Below are positions 1-11,967 of a DNA stretch of 64,000 bases, one piece after another. The stretch's first letter is position 1. Each line of letters starts with the position of its first letter. Both the position numbers and the translations under genes were made by a program. The DNA lies in contig OZ023190.1 of NCBI GenBank assembly GCA_963995505.1, forward strand, positions 18,470,092 to 18,534,091, given 5' to 3'. The notes under the pieces are model-generated. The model did no database searches and had not been told where the DNA came from. It saw nothing but the letters and a program-made list of their open reading frames with translations. The stretch comes from Hypericum androsaemum (Eukaryota; Streptophyta; Magnoliopsida; Malpighiales; Hypericaceae).

Positions 1-31
1 GGCCAAGAAAGAGGTTAGAAATCTGTACGTT

Positions 32-2798
32 TTGCAGGGTTCTACAGTTACAGGAACTGCTGCTGCTGCATCTGGCTCGTTGACAGACTCTGAGAATACC
101 TTATTGTGGCATATGCGACTTGGTCACATGAGCGAGAAAGGCATGACCGAGCTAAATAGGAGAGGATTATTATGTGGACAGGGTATTGGAAAGCTAGAAT
201 TTTGTGAGCACTGTGTGTTTGGCAAGTAGAAGAAAGTCAGTTTTCAGAAATGTGTACAAAGGGAAAACTTGACTATGTACATTTTGATCTTTGGGGACCG
301 TCTCAAGTTGTAACAAAGAATGGTTCCAAGTATATGCTGACTATTATTGATGATTATTCGAGGAAGGTGTGGGCGTTCTTCTTGAAGAGCAAGGATCATG
401 TCTTTATCACTTTCAAGCAGTGGAAGACTATGATTGAGAGGCAGACTGTGAGAGATGTCAAGCATCTCCGCACAGATAATAGATTGGAGTTTTGCTCTAG
501 TTGGTTTGATGAGTTTTGCAAGAATGAGGGTATTGTCAGGCATAAGACAATCCCTGGTACACCTCAACAGAATGAAGTCGCTGAAAGAATGAACAGAACT
601 TTGTTGGAAAAAGTTTGTTGTATGCTGTCAAATGCTGGTTTGCCTAAGTCATTTTGGGCTGAAGCTGTTTCCATTGCCTGTCACCTTGTCAATCGTTCAC
701 CTTATGCATCACTTAATGGCAAGGTACCTGAAGAATTGTAGTCTGGAAATCCTCCTAATTATGCTATTTTAAAGATATTTGGGTATTCTGCCTATGCTCA
801 TGTGAATAATGGCAAGTTAGAGCCAAGATCTGTGAAATGTATCTTCCTTAGCTATGCTTCTGGAGTGAAGGTATACAAGTTGTGGTATCCCGAGCTGTCT
901 AAGGTCTTGTTGAGTAGGAATGTTATTTTCAAAGAGACAGACATGCTGAGTAAGAGGGAGGATGTTTCTTCACCTGGTGTTTCTAGTGCAAAAGTCAAAA
1001 GTGCATGTGGAGTTTGATGCTGATCCAGAAGTAAGTTCCTTCTGTGATGTTGATTGCCATGGTCCTACTCATGGTGGGTTGCCTGATGAAGCTGAGAATA
1101 TTGGCACAGTTGAGAGAGAGCCAGCGTATTCTATTGCTAGAGACAGGCCCAAAAAAATTATCAGGCCTCCACAGAAGTTGGGTGAGGCTGATATTGTTGC
1201 TTTTTGCCTTGAATGTGGCAGAAGAAGTTGATAGCTGTGAAGAACCATCTAGTTACTCAGATGCTGTGAAGTCGAAAGACTCTGATAGATGGTTGGTTGC
1301 TATGGAGGAAGAGATGAAATCTCTTCGCAAGAACAAGACTTAGGAGATTACTAAGCTGCCTAAGGATAAGAAGGTTGTCAGTTGCAAGTGGGTATTCAAG
1401 AAGAAGGATGGTATACCTGAAGTTGAAGAGCCTAGATACAAGGCTAGGCTAGTGGCTAGAGAATATAGTCAGATTCCTGGTGTGAACTTTAATGAGGTAT
1501 TTTCACCAGTTGTGAAGCATACCATGATTCGTTCTCTTCTTGGTATTATTGCTATGCAGGATTTGGAGCTTGAACAGCTTGATGTGAAAACAGCTTTCTT
1601 GAATGGAGAGCTTGAGGAGCGGATTTATATGGCACAGCCTGAGGGTTTTCATGTTGAAGGCAAAGAAGACTATGTGTGCTTGTTGAAGGAGTCCATGTAT
1701 GGCCTTGAGCAGTCTCCGAGGCAATGGTATAAAAGGTTTGACTCCTTTATGATTTCTTATGGTTTTGAGAGGAGCAAGTATGATAGTTGTGTTTACCTGA
1801 AAAGGCTATGCGACAGTTCCCAAGTGTATTTGCTCATGTATGTGGATGACATGTTAATTGCTGCCAGTGACAAAGGAGAGGTGAGGAAGCTCAAAGCTCT
1901 GTTGAGTAGCGAGTTTGAGATGAAAATTTTGGGTCCTGCTAAGAAGATTCTTGGTATGGAGATTGCCAGAGATAGAGGAGCAAGAAAATTATTTATGAGT
2001 CAAGAGAATTACATTGAAAAGGTACTTGATAGGTTTGATGTGACTGGTAATCCTGTGAGTACTCCTCTTGGTACACATTTTCAGCTTTCGTCTGCTTTAT
2101 CTCCACAGTCAGCTGCTGAGGTTAATTACATGTCTGGTGTTCCATACTCCAATGCTGTTGGTTCTCTGATGTATGCTATGGTTTGCACATGCCCGGATTT
2201 GGCCTATGCTGTGAGTGTCGTTAGCAGATTTGTGGCAAATCCTGGAGAAGGTCATTGGAGAGCAGTGGAGTAGATTATGAGGTACTTGAAGGGTACCAAG
2301 GGCGTGTGTCTACAGTTTGGAAGCACCAATGATGGAGTTGTTGGTTTCGTTGATTCAGATTATACTAGAGACCTTGATAAGTCTAGGTCCTTGTCTGGAT
2401 ATGTCTTCACTCTTGGAGGATGTGCTATCAATTGGAGAGCTTGTCTACAAGCCACAGTGGCGTTGTCTACCACTGAGGCAGAGTACATGGCTATAACTGA
2501 AGGTGTGAAGGAGGCTATCTGGTTGAAAAAAAATTTCAGTAAAATCTGTGAGAAGCTGCAGGTCAGTACAGTGTACTGTGATAGTCAAAGTGCTATCCAT
2601 CTCACGAGGGATGCTATGTATCATGAGAGGACAAAGCACATTAATGTGAGGTACCACTTCATTCGGGAGCATGTTGCTCAAGGTGACATTGTTGTGAGCA
2701 AGGTGGGTACAAAGGACAACCCTGCACACATGTTGATGAAGCCACTTTCTGGTACTAAGTTCGAGCATTGCTTGGACTTGGTAGGTATTCATGCTTGA
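32..2798 (+). pseudogene. pol: copia pol polyprotein remnant (integrase, RT, RNase H)
   Basis: Several open stretches on the + strand together give a copia Pol. 32-229 carries the GAG-pre-integrase zinc-binding pattern (LWHMRLGH, then CEHC). 250-741 is the integrase core, with FDLWG, the TDN acidic site and TPQQNEVAERMNRT. 1452-2273 is the reverse transcriptase, with KTAFLNGELEE and the catalytic YVDDM box near 1850. 2277-2798 is RNase H, with DSDY and STTEAEYMA. In-frame stops near 227, 739 and 2271, plus frame changes between about 960 and 1450, break the reading frame, so no full polyprotein can be made. The motifs leave little doubt about the family. The copy looks dead. Confidence 0.92.
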
Positions 2799-2880
2799 TG
2801 CTGATTGCCCTTAGGGGCTGGTGGTGAAGGTGGAGCAGCGTTGATGTTGGAGTCATAAAATTTAGTCCAAGGTGGAGATT

Positions 2881-3150
2881 TGTTAGGGTTTATCTCAAAT
2901 TCTAGATAAATTAGTACTCTATTCCTATTTAGAGTAGGGATACAATCTCCTATATATATTGGCCTATGTCTAGGTCTTTTGAGTAGTAGTCGAGAGTTGT
3001 GAGGTAAATAGAACCCTCACGGAAGTCTTGTAACCTGTCTGACTCGCATAGTGGACGACTCTCCTTTGCCCGTGGTCTTCACCCCGCTTTGGAGTTTCCA
3101 CGTAATTCTCATGTGTCTCGTATTTCTCGTTTCGATCTTATTTCTCAACA
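2881..3150 (+). repeat. 3' LTR of the copia element
   Basis: A 270-bp LTR with TGTT...AACA ends, directly downstream of a polypurine tract. It has a TATA-like tract (CTATATATATTGG near 2950). The right end is placed where recognisable LINE coding sequence resumes at about 3151. Confidence 0.75.
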
Positions 3151-5843
3151 TCGACATTACTCAACAATTCCCATCAATGTTAATTCGGAAGACATGGCGG
3201 GTTTGGCAAAGAAATGGGGTTGCAGCTGTGATAATCTCCCAATTAAATACTTGGGACTGCCTTTAGGAGACTACATGAAATGGACGTCAGGTTGGAAACT
3301 AGTCTTGGAGGCTATGGATAAAAAGATTAGGCAATTGGAAGGGCAATTTACTCTCGTTTGGTGGACGAGTAACCCTGATCAAACCTGTCCTTTCATGCCT
3401 CCCAAATTATTACCTTTCCTTGTTCATAGTTCCCAAAGGAATCTCTGAAGAAATGGAGAAACGTTTGAGACGTTTTCTCTGGTCTGGTGACGTGGAGGGT
3501 TCAAAAGCTTCCATCATTAATTGGAAATTGGTTTGTCGGCCCAAGGATATGGGTGGTTTGGGCCTGGAATCAATGATGTCAATGAACTTTTCTCTTTGAG
3601 CAAATTGCTCTCAGGTCCCTGGTGTTTGCTTAAATCATTATTTTTGTCCTTGCTGTTTCAAAATCGAAACTTTAATCCTCTTAGTTTACTTTTATTGTAC
3701 TCTAAGGTCCCTCGCTGATGTCATCATTTATTTTGTTATTTTTTAGTCATTAAAATGACTTATTTACCCTTAAAAATAAAAAAATTACTTATCCTTCTTC
3801 TCTGGCGACCAACCATCTTCTCCGGCAATCAGCTCGGTCAAATAATTGGGAGAATCGGTGAGGAGGGAGGCCGTCTCTTCCTATCATCCTCACCCCGATG
3901 AGGTCCACTCCCGACCACTGTTACTAGGCCGACGATGAGGTCCCGCTCCCGACCACCGTTACAAGGAAGGCGATGAGGTCCCGCTCTACACCAACAAGGC
4001 CACAAGGTACTGCTCCTGACCACTGTTTCCCTCTTCTTTCTTGATCGAGACTGCCGTTTTACTAATTTCGGAATCCGTAATTACTTGTCCCTCTTCTTGA
4101 TCGAGACAGTTGTTTTTCCCAAGTTTTCTTTATTGTCGATGTGTTTGGAGAGCTTCGATCGACGGTAAAGGAGGAGGGTCGTTTGGAGAGCTTCGCTCGG
4201 AGGGATCCCCGGAGGTCAGCAACGGCCTGGAGAACGAAGGCGACTCGAAAGGAGCTGCCCGTCGTCTGAATTCATTGATTCGCCATTTTTGATCTACTAC
4301 GATCTGCTTATTGGAGTGGAGCAGGGACGACCACGGCCATGGGAGAGCAGGGAAGATAACGGTGTTGGAGTTGGATTCTGGGCCGGGGAAGAGGCCGACG
4401 AAGGTTGAAGATGGGTCCCTTTTTTGAAGGGTAAAATTGTCTTTAAAAATGCTGACATCATCGAGGAACCTAAGAGTACAATAAAAGCAAACTAGGGGAT
4501 TAAAGTTTTGATTTTGAAACAGCAGGGACAAAAACAATAATTTAAGCAAACACCAGGGCCTTGAGAACAATTTGCTCTTTCTCTTTTGATTAAGTGGATT
4601 TGGAAATTCTGTAGTCAAAGTGATTCTCTATGGGCAAGGGTGGTGGCAGGAATTCATTATTTCAACAAATCCTCCTCAATTTCTGTCCCAATCGAAGCTG
4701 CAGGGAGTAATTGGGAAACAGTAGCTTGGTGGCTACTCATGATGCAATGCGATGTAATTTCTCATATGGTATTGTTCTCAGAATTAGTATTTCTTCTTTT
4801 GGGATGACAATTGGAGTGGTGGTGGCTTGCTGGAAGAGAACTTTCCTAGGTTGTATATGATTTACTGACTGAGAACGTCTAGAGTGGTGGAGTGTGGGAG
4901 TTGTTCAAATGGATTGTGGAGTTGGAACCTTTTGTGGAGAAGGCCATTTAGGGGTTACGAAGAGGATATGCTAGAGCAGCTTTTGGCGGTGATTGATGAA
5001 ATTCGGTTAAGGTATGATGTTGTGGATGGCCTCGTCTGGAAATGGGACTGTGATGACTTCTCGGCAGTGCATATTGGTCATTACTCCAAAAATTTTGGAA
5101 CTTCAGAAAATTTGGTCGGGCTCTATCGCTTTGAAAGTCGAATGTTTTCTATGGCTGGCTATGTAAGGCAGGATTCAAACCCGAGATGTGTTGATTCTGA
5201 TAAAACGAATATAGGCTTGGGAGGCTCTTTGCCCTTTTTGTTTGGATGATGATGAGACGGTTGATCATCTTATACTGCACTACAAATTTTCACGTTTGAT
5301 TTCGGATTACTTTGTAAACAGAATTGGTCTCAAATGGAATGATTTTCTTTTATCTATGGAAGAGGCTTTATCAAATTGGTGCGGGTTGGTTAGGGATGGA
5401 ATGGTGAAGAAGGTTTGGTTCTCTTTATTTGGTGCTATTACATGGGATATTTGGAATTACCGGAATCGTGTGATTTTTGAATGTAATTTGGAACTCCTCA
5501 AGCATATTATCCTCCATCGGACTCACGAATGGTTACATTGGTCAAACACCTTGAAGACAATTGGTGATCAAGATTTTGAACTCTTCCTAGATTCTACTTT
5601 CTTTGAATAGGTTTGGTGATTTTAAGTTAAGAGCATATGTAAATAGCAAATTTATTCACTATTTACATTTCCCGGGTACTTGACTTGTATCGCAGTATAT
5701 CTATATGGAAGGGTCAACATTCGGGTGGGGGGACCACTTGGGTAGGGGATGGAGGGTTCATCTTATTTTTCTTTCGTTGCTGTAGCTTTTATTTTTTGTA
5801 AATTCCTTTTTTATTAATATATAAAATTTACCTACCAAAAAAA
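3151..5843 (+). mobile_element. L1-type LINE, 3' half, interrupted by a MULE
   Basis: The LINE resumes just after the copia LTR and ends in a short A tract at 5837-5843. It encodes the C-terminal part of a non-LTR reverse transcriptase (LPIKYLGLPLG near 3245) and, after the inserted MULE, the linker region (IKWIWKF, about 4586) and the zinc-knuckle/C-terminal region (5242-5610). Frame breaks are present throughout. The 5' part is on the far side of the copia insertion, outside the window. It is older than both insertions it carries. Confidence 0.85.
3598..4577. mobile_element. MULE 1: long-TIR Mutator-like element with 9-bp TSD
   Basis: A 980-bp element with about 145-bp imperfect terminal inverted repeats starting GAGCAAATTG. 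It is flanked by a perfect 9-bp duplication TTTCTCTTT (3589-3597 and 4578-4586). Removing it joins the LINE reading frame, which is direct evidence of insertion. The GC-rich interior (about 3800-4400) has no transposase. It may hold a captured gene fragment, but I do not recognise one. Confidence 0.9.
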
Positions 5844-6789
5844 CATCTATTACACTGGATGTCAGTAGTATGCCATTTTATTCATAATTTACCCTACTTA
5901 TAATTCGAAAAAAAATCAGTGAAAATAAAAAAGACTGCTCGACAAAGAAACTCGTGGACTAGATTGGCACAATAATATAATACTTACTTTTTATCACTCA
6001 AACATTATAATTCAAGTTACCGCCGGAAATTAGGACAAGAAGGTTCATTGGCGATAGACTTGTAGTTATCTTTAAAAAAACTTATGATTTAAGCCTCAAG
6101 GTCAACAAAATCACAACAATACTATGTTAATTACAATCATCATCATTAGAATAGAAGAAACAATTTTAAATTCGATTGTACTATCTATATCTGAAAGTTT
6201 TACTTTTTTTTTGGCAAATATACCATGAAAGAATAACTACATTTGATTAGATATAATTGGGCAGATCACAAAACAGTGCTAATTGTTACAATTAAGTTAC
6301 GAGTTCAGTTTCATAAAAGTCAACGACGGCGCCTAAAACGTTTCGAAGGTCTCGCCACCATGATTGACGCAAGTCCAGCAAAGCGGGCAGCACCTAGTTG
6401 CAACTTGCTTCAAAATATTTGTAATCATGGTTCACTTGATTGAATTCCGTATGTTTTATTAACAAATTCTCGAAGCATATAATTAACGTGGAGTACCAGT
6501 TTTTAAATGGCAGAAATTCGCTTGCTAGATTGCGAAGAGCTTATAAAGTTGTAATTTCTACGGTGTTTAGCTGGAAGGTGAAAAGTCGTCGTTCTCAGTA
6601 TGCACCAAGGAGAGTATTGTCAATAATGTTGGGCCTGATTTTCACATAAAAGGTCCGATAATGAGGCCCAGCAGTATAATTTAACATAGATGGGTTTGGA
6701 TAATATGTTGTCCTGATGTGCCATGCGATCAAGATATTATTATCATGATTAATTATTATGTATTTCGATAAAAAAAACATAGTATTCTT
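5844..6789. other. Intergenic, no recognisable feature
   Basis: AT-rich sequence between the LINE and the hAT element. Short open frames here (6243-6649) show no domain, homology or splice context that would support a gene. Confidence 0.6.
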
Positions 6790-7568
6790 TAGGAGTGAGC
6801 ATTCGGATAATTCAAATTTTTTATTATCCGAAATATTTGAAATTATTATTTCTCAATGCGAATCCGAATAACAAATTATCCGAAATTTAAAATCCAAAAT
6901 TATTTCGGATTCGGATTTGGATAATCCGAATTATCCAAAATTTTAAAAGTAAACGACTTGTCACCGAAATTAATTATTTTCAAAAAAAATTAAATTGTCT
7001 TCAATTAAATCCAAACAGTTTCATCTTCAAAAGATATTTGTAGCTTAAACAATGGCATCAAAAGCTTCAAACAAACATGGGAGCTTCAAAAAAATTTTAG
7101 AAACGGAGGGCTTCAAGCAAACCGTAGAGTTTTAAATAAAAAGAAACTAACCTGCACCGAGTAGAATTTGAGTAGAACCCATGGAAGAATAAGCTTCAAT
7201 TTTTACGGAGAGGGAGAAATTTTTGGAAGAAACTCTAAAAGAAGGTGGAGAATTAGTGGCACTGGAGCTACAAATTTTCTTGGCAATGGGGGGCTTCAAT
7301 TAGAGGTGGATTTTCCCTTTGGTTTGAGTCACACTCTCTATCTAATTTAATAAAAAAAATTGGCCCAGCCCACTCCTTAGAGTAGGACTCCTAATTTCTA
7401 AAAATATTTATTTAAAAGTTCGGATATTCGGATAATCCGAATTTATATTTTTTCTATCTGAATCCGAAATAAATATTTCAGATTATCCAAATCCGAACAT
7501 AAAATTATCTGAATTCGAATTCGAAAAAAAATTTGGATATCGGATACTGAATTTTTTGCTCACCCCTA
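6790..7568. mobile_element. Non-autonomous hAT-like element
   Basis: A 779-bp element whose ends read TAGGAGTGAGC and GCTCACCCCTA, typical of plant hAT termini. It is flanked by near-perfect 8-bp duplications (GTATTCTT at 6782-6789, GTATTATT at 7569-7576). Subterminal regions are packed with ATCCGAA/TTCGGAT words in both orientations, the usual hAT transposase-binding layout. The middle has no transposase. Confidence 0.82.
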
Positions 7569-8364
7569 GTATTATTATAACTTGACTAAATATTTCAAAT
7601 TCGAGTACCAGAATATGCCATTGTTAGAAACTAGGTTGGAAATGTTTTGTCACCGATTTAAATTGACCTGGGCCCAACTACGGAGTAGGCTGGGCACGCT
7701 ATCGTATAGAATGAGGCCCAACTTGATTAGGCCTCAGTGACATCTAAATCCCATTATAATATAACCTAGACTGGGAAGCTAGCAAGTCTGCCAGATAAAA
7801 ATACAAGGTGGACGAAAAACAGACGAGGACTTTTTTTTAGAAGAAAAGGACTTGGCACCAACCTTGCCAATAGTTGATGTAATAAACTATTTTTGTTATA
7901 ATTAAATATGCTTTCTTCATTTAACTACTTTTTTTTAGAGGTTCATTTAACTACTTATTATGACCCAACAGAATCAAAGTCAACCAGGAAAAAGAGGCCG
8001 CCTCACTTGCCCGATTGCTTTTACTAATCTGTTCGTCACTCGTTAATAATATTGAAGTTAATAGATCACACGTAAAGAGCTTCGGTTAGATTCCATAATT
8101 TCCATTTCCCGCTCGACGTGAATATGAATTTAGTTTGGAACATATGAATTATATGTATTAAAATTTTATTAACAAACCACTACTTTTGATGGATTTAAAT
8201 GTAAAAAAAGGTTAAAATTACATGGGAAAATAGAAAACTTTAAACTAAAGAAAAGAAAAGAAAAAAGTTGATCAATCGATAATTATTATAACTTAATCAA
8301 ATCAAAATTCTTAAAATACAATATTAGTAATAAATGCTAATTGAAATAATTTTACCACTTCTCA
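7569..8364. other. Intergenic, no recognisable feature
   Basis: AT-rich, with many A and T runs. No gene or repeat structure seen. Confidence 0.6.
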
Positions 8365-8373
8365 AAAATTTTA

Positions 8374-8584
8374 GGGAAAAGTCCACTTTAGTACCCTGTG
8401 GTATCGCCTAAAATCACTTTAGTACCATGTGGTAAAAACCGACCAATCGAGTCATACTTAGTCCAATTAACATCAAAAAGGGCCTCAGGCAGCTGCCCGG
8501 AGCTGCCCGGACCCGCCCGAACCCTGCCCGGGCTATGTGGCCAGCCACATCACCAAAACTTGATGACGTGGCGCCACGTCACCT

Positions 8585-8615
<31 letters not shown>

Positions 8616-9532
8616 TTCTTCTTCCCCTCCACCAAAACGGCGCCGCAGAAGACGACGACGAAGACCTCAGCTTCCTCGACGAGCCCAACCAAACCGCCGC
8701 ATCCTCCGTGGACGTCGTACTCCTGAGCGAGGTCGGCCTCCTCCGTGGCGTCGACCTTAGCGAGCACCACCTCCGCGTCGGCGAAGAACAACGTGAAGGA
8801 GAGCGCGGCGGCGGTTTTCGGATAAGGGAGCGAGGAAAGGTCTTGGCGGCGGAAGCGGTTTCCAGCTCATGCAGTTTCCTTCTCCCTCTTTCGAGGTTCG
8901 TCTCCCTCCAGCTCCGTCACGATCCCTCCGGAATCGTCACCGGAACTGTACTCTCCGTCGTCTTCCAAGGCACCGTCCTTGTCCCAGAACCCAATTCATC
9001 CCAACCCCGACATCCCCCACCTACCCAGCTCGTCGGTGACCCAGAACCAGATCTGTAATATTTTGTGTATTGGTGTTAACATGCAAAACGGGACCATTAC
9101 TGGGTACTCATTTTTTTAGAGATCCCACTGTTTTGCTTAGAAGAAGGGAAGTGGGTTCTGTGCGTAGGTTTTGGTGGGGGAGGGGGTGGGGTAGAGAGGA
9201 GTACGACGTCCACGGAGGATGCGGCGGTTTGGTTGGGCTCGTCGAGGAAGCTGAGGTCTTCGTCGTCGTCGTCTTCTGCGGCACCGTTTTGGTGGAGGGG
9301 AAGAAGAAGAAGAAGAAGAAGAAGAAGAAGAGGTGACGTGGCGCCACATCATCAAGTTTTGGTGACGTGGCTGGCCACGTAGCCCGGGCAGGGTTCGGGC
9401 GGGTCCGGGCAGCTGCCCGAGGCCCTTTTTGATGTTAATTGGAATAAGTATGACTCGATTGGTCGGTTTTTTACCACAGGGTACTAAAGTGATTTTAGGC
9501 GATACCACAGGGTACTAAAGTGGACTTTTCCC
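8374..9532. mobile_element. MULE 2: Pack-MULE with PDI-like fragment
   Basis: A 1159-bp element with about 335-bp terminal inverted repeats (8374-8722 and about 9198-9532) and a perfect 9-bp duplication AAAATTTTA (8365-8373, 9533-9541). The TIR starts GGGAAAAGTCCACTTTAGTA and contains degenerate CTGCCCGGA repeats and a GAA/TTC tract. The inner part of each TIR is GC-rich coding-like DNA resembling a protein disulfide isomerase. The family is shared with the elements at 25472 and, more distantly, 35671. There is no transposase, so it must be mobilised in trans. Confidence 0.92.
8642..8791. pseudogene. Captured protein disulfide isomerase-like fragments inside MULE 2
   Basis: On the + strand, 8642-8706 reads AAEDDDEDLSFLDEPNQTAA, like the acidic N-terminus of plant PDIL1-3/1-4 proteins. 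On the - strand, 8791-8705 reads VVLAKVDATEEADLAQEYDVHG (in ADAE context), matching the segment after the CGHC site of the first thioredoxin fold in those proteins. The two pieces point in opposite directions, so the capture is rearranged. The N-terminal piece recurs inverted in the right TIR. The CGHC active site is absent and no protein function is expected. I recognise the thioredoxin-fold piece with more certainty than the acidic piece. Confidence 0.62.
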
Positions 9533-9736
9533 AAAATTTTATTAAACTCAAATCGGACTAATCCGACAAAAAGGTGTAACCGAATAAAAGAAAAGAGGCA
9601 ACTTGCACGTGGTGAGGCGAGGCTAGCAACTCCTCCAACCACTACGCGACGACATCCTTTCGTTCCTCCTCGAACCCGCTCAAAAACCCTCTCCTTCCTC
9701 TCTTCTCTCTCACTAAACCAAAACCAGAAAACCACA

Positions 9737-9755
9737 GAGAGAGAGAGAGAGAGAG
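9737..9755. repeat. GA microsatellite in the HPAT 5' leader
   Basis: A (GA)n tract just upstream of the ATG at 9765. Such purine tracts are common in plant 5' UTRs. Confidence 0.7.
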
Positions 9756-9764
9756 TAGAGGACA

Positions 9765-11967
9765 ATGGGGTGCGGGAATTTCTTCTTCACTGTTCTAATA
9801 ACCATGTCGGTGGCTCTGATCACTTACAACATCATAATCTCGGCGAACGCGCCGCTGAAACAGGGCTTCCCGGGCCCCACCTCCACCTCCGTTGACCCCG
9901 TCATCAAGATGCCCCTCGACCGGGCCCGCCGCTACGGCGGCGCCGGAAAGCGCAAGTTCCACACGGCGGTTACCGCATCGGACTCGGTGTACAACACGTG
10001 GCAGTGCAGGGTGATGTACTACTGGTTCAAGAAGAACCGCGGCGAGGAGATGGGCGGCTTCACGAGGATCCTCCACTCCGGCCGCTCCGACGCCTTCATG
10101 GACGAGATCCCTACCTTCGTCGCCCAGCCCCTTCCCTCCGGGATGGATCAGGTTCGCGATCTCAGCTCTAACCGCTACTCCGTTGACCGCGAATGTTAGA
10201 CGATTAGGCTCCGTTTGTTTCGCCGGAAAATGTTGTCCAACAGGATAATTTGCCAATTTCTTTTACCGAGGTTGTTTCCTAGCTAATTAAACGGTTATAG
10301 AAATATATATATATATATATATATATTTCTATATATTTGTTAATATTAACCGCTTGTAGCAAGGCTATCTTTGTTTGAACTCGGAAAACATTTTTCAACT
10401 GTAATGATTTTTAAGCACAAGTGGTTTTCTGCTTTTGTGAACGTTTGTTTGAACTCGGGAAATATTTTTCGGCTAAACAAACGGAGTATTAGTATCATCA
10501 TTGTGTGGGATTGAGAAATGTGTGCGTGTTTCAGGGGTACATAGTGCTGAATAGGCCGTGGGCGTTCGTGCAATGGCTTCAACAAGCGGATATTAAGGAA
10601 GAGTATGTATGGGTTGAGCTGAGCTTCCTTGGTGGTTTTTGTTTGACTTTTAGTTTTGGGACTGTAGGGTTTGACTTGGTTGTTTTGGTGTCTTGGACTA
10701 GTTACATACTGATGGCCGAGCCGGATCATGTCATTGTCAAGCCTATACCAAACTTGTCAAGGAATGGGTTTGGAGCTGCGTTCCCATTCTTTTATATTGA
10801 GCCGAAGAAGTATGAGGCCATCCTCCGCAAGTACTTCCCCGAGGACAAGGGACCAATCACGAACATCGATCCCATTGGGAACTCTCCTGTCATCATTGGC
10901 AAGGTCTGTTGTCTTTGGTCCACGCGTGGCCTGATACAACCGTGGTTTGTTTCATTGTTGGTCTTGCTAATCTGTTGTTAGCCTTCTGTGTTGGAACGAC
11001 CTATAGGAAGCTCTTAAGAAGATTGCTCCCACTTGGATGAACGTTTCGTTGGCCATGAAGAAGGACCCAGAGACAGATAAAGCTTTTGGTTGGGTGCTTG
11101 AAATGTAAGGATCGACGAGCTTTGTGATCTTGTGGAATATGGAACTCTTGTTGCGTGGCATCATCCTCGACTGACCTCCAGTTTCATGTCTTGGTTTTCA
11201 GGTATGCTTATGCGACAGCGTCTGCCTTGCACGGTGTTGGTAACATCTTGCGCAAGGACTTCATGCTTCAGGTTTGCTTCTTTCTGATCGATTGTTTTCC
11301 TCGAGTTGTTTCTGGCAGAAAATTGGATGTGTTATATGTTTACTCAAATCATTAGCTCCACTGCTGATCGCCTGTTTTCTGTTATCGTTCAGCCTCCTTG
11401 GGATACAGAAATCAGGGAGAAGTTTATTATCCATTTCACCTACGGATGTGACTATGATATGCAGGTATTCTTGCCTCAACGTCATTGTGATTCTCTTTTC
11501 TTTTCAATCTTTTCTCAGTTATGGACTTGCTGCAACGAACCTCTATCTATACAGACTCAGTTAGCACAAGGTCCTTGGCTTCTTCTTTTGTTTCCAGGGC
11601 AAGTTAACTTACGGAAAGATTGGAGAATGGAGGTTTGACAAAAGGTCTTTCACCGATGTTGCCCCACCAAGAAACCTTTCTCTTCCTCCACCTGGTGTCC
11701 CAGAAAGTGTGGTATGCGAGATTCTTCCTCTCCAGCTTTAACCTTTTGTCTCCATAACCGTGCATAATTTTGAAGTAATCCATCTCAGTAACAACTCCTA
11801 GTTTCGCCATCACAGCTTTGAGTACTTATTGCAGCAGCCGATTCTCTTCTTGGTCGATTCTATTTGCTCTTTTTCTGTTAGCTTCACTGACAGTGGTATC
11901 ATGGCAGGTGACTTTGGTGAAAATGGTGAATGAGGCAACAGCAAACATCCCAAATTGGGGATCCTAA
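9765..11967 (+). CDS. HPAT: Hydroxyproline O-arabinosyltransferase (HPAT1/2/3 family)
   Basis: Eight exons: 9765-10151, 10535-10602, 10702-10903, 11007-11104, 11202-11271, 11393-11464, 11598-11711, 11908-11967. All junctions are GT-AG and in phase, giving 356 residues, the family's usual length. The N-terminus (FFFTVLITMSVALITYN) is a type II signal anchor, so the enzyme should face the Golgi lumen. The family adds the first L-arabinose to hydroxyproline in extensins and CLE peptides. Visible signatures are ILHSGR, MAEPDH (the DXD-like nucleotide-sugar motif region), NIDPIGNSP, APTWMN, GWVLEMYAYA and HYTYGCDY-like HFTYGCDY. The protein ends NIPNWGS. The start is chosen because the signal anchor follows at once and the next upstream MULE ends only 230 bp away. 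A Tourist-like MITE lies in intron 1. The frame is intact. Confidence 0.95.
10207..10488. mobile_element. Tourist-like MITE in HPAT intron 1
   Basis: A 282-bp element starting GGCTCCGTTTGTTT and ending AAACAAACGGAGTA, flanked by TTA on both sides (10204-10206, 10489-10491). This is the pattern of PIF/Harbinger MITEs. The interior has an (AT)n run near 10303-10325 and internal repeats of TTTGTTTGAACTCGG. It lies wholly within the intron and leaves the splice sites untouched. Confidence 0.7.

Larger units (their letters stand above)
1..3150 (+). mobile_element. Ty1/copia LTR retrotransposon, 3' part (5' end outside window)
   Basis: The order GAG-pre-integrase, integrase, reverse transcriptase, RNase H and 3' LTR is the Ty1/copia order. 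The 5' LTR and gag lie before the window. A polypurine tract (AAGGTGGAGATT, ending at 2880) abuts the LTR, which starts TGTTAG at 2881 and ends CAACA at 3150. Immediately after it the sequence becomes the reverse transcriptase of a LINE, so this element inserted into that LINE. The target duplication cannot be tested because the left end is missing. Confidence 0.9.

Noticed and set aside
4130..4618. 162-codon - strand open frame across the MULE 1 right end
   Set aside because: It runs from LINE sequence through the TIR into the interior; the same peptide phrase appears at the other TIR, so it is a repeat artefact.
8398..9508. Several 70-120 codon open frames in MULE 2
   Set aside because: They span TIR, GAA/TTC repeat and out-of-frame gene pieces. 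No start-to-stop protein resembles a known family.
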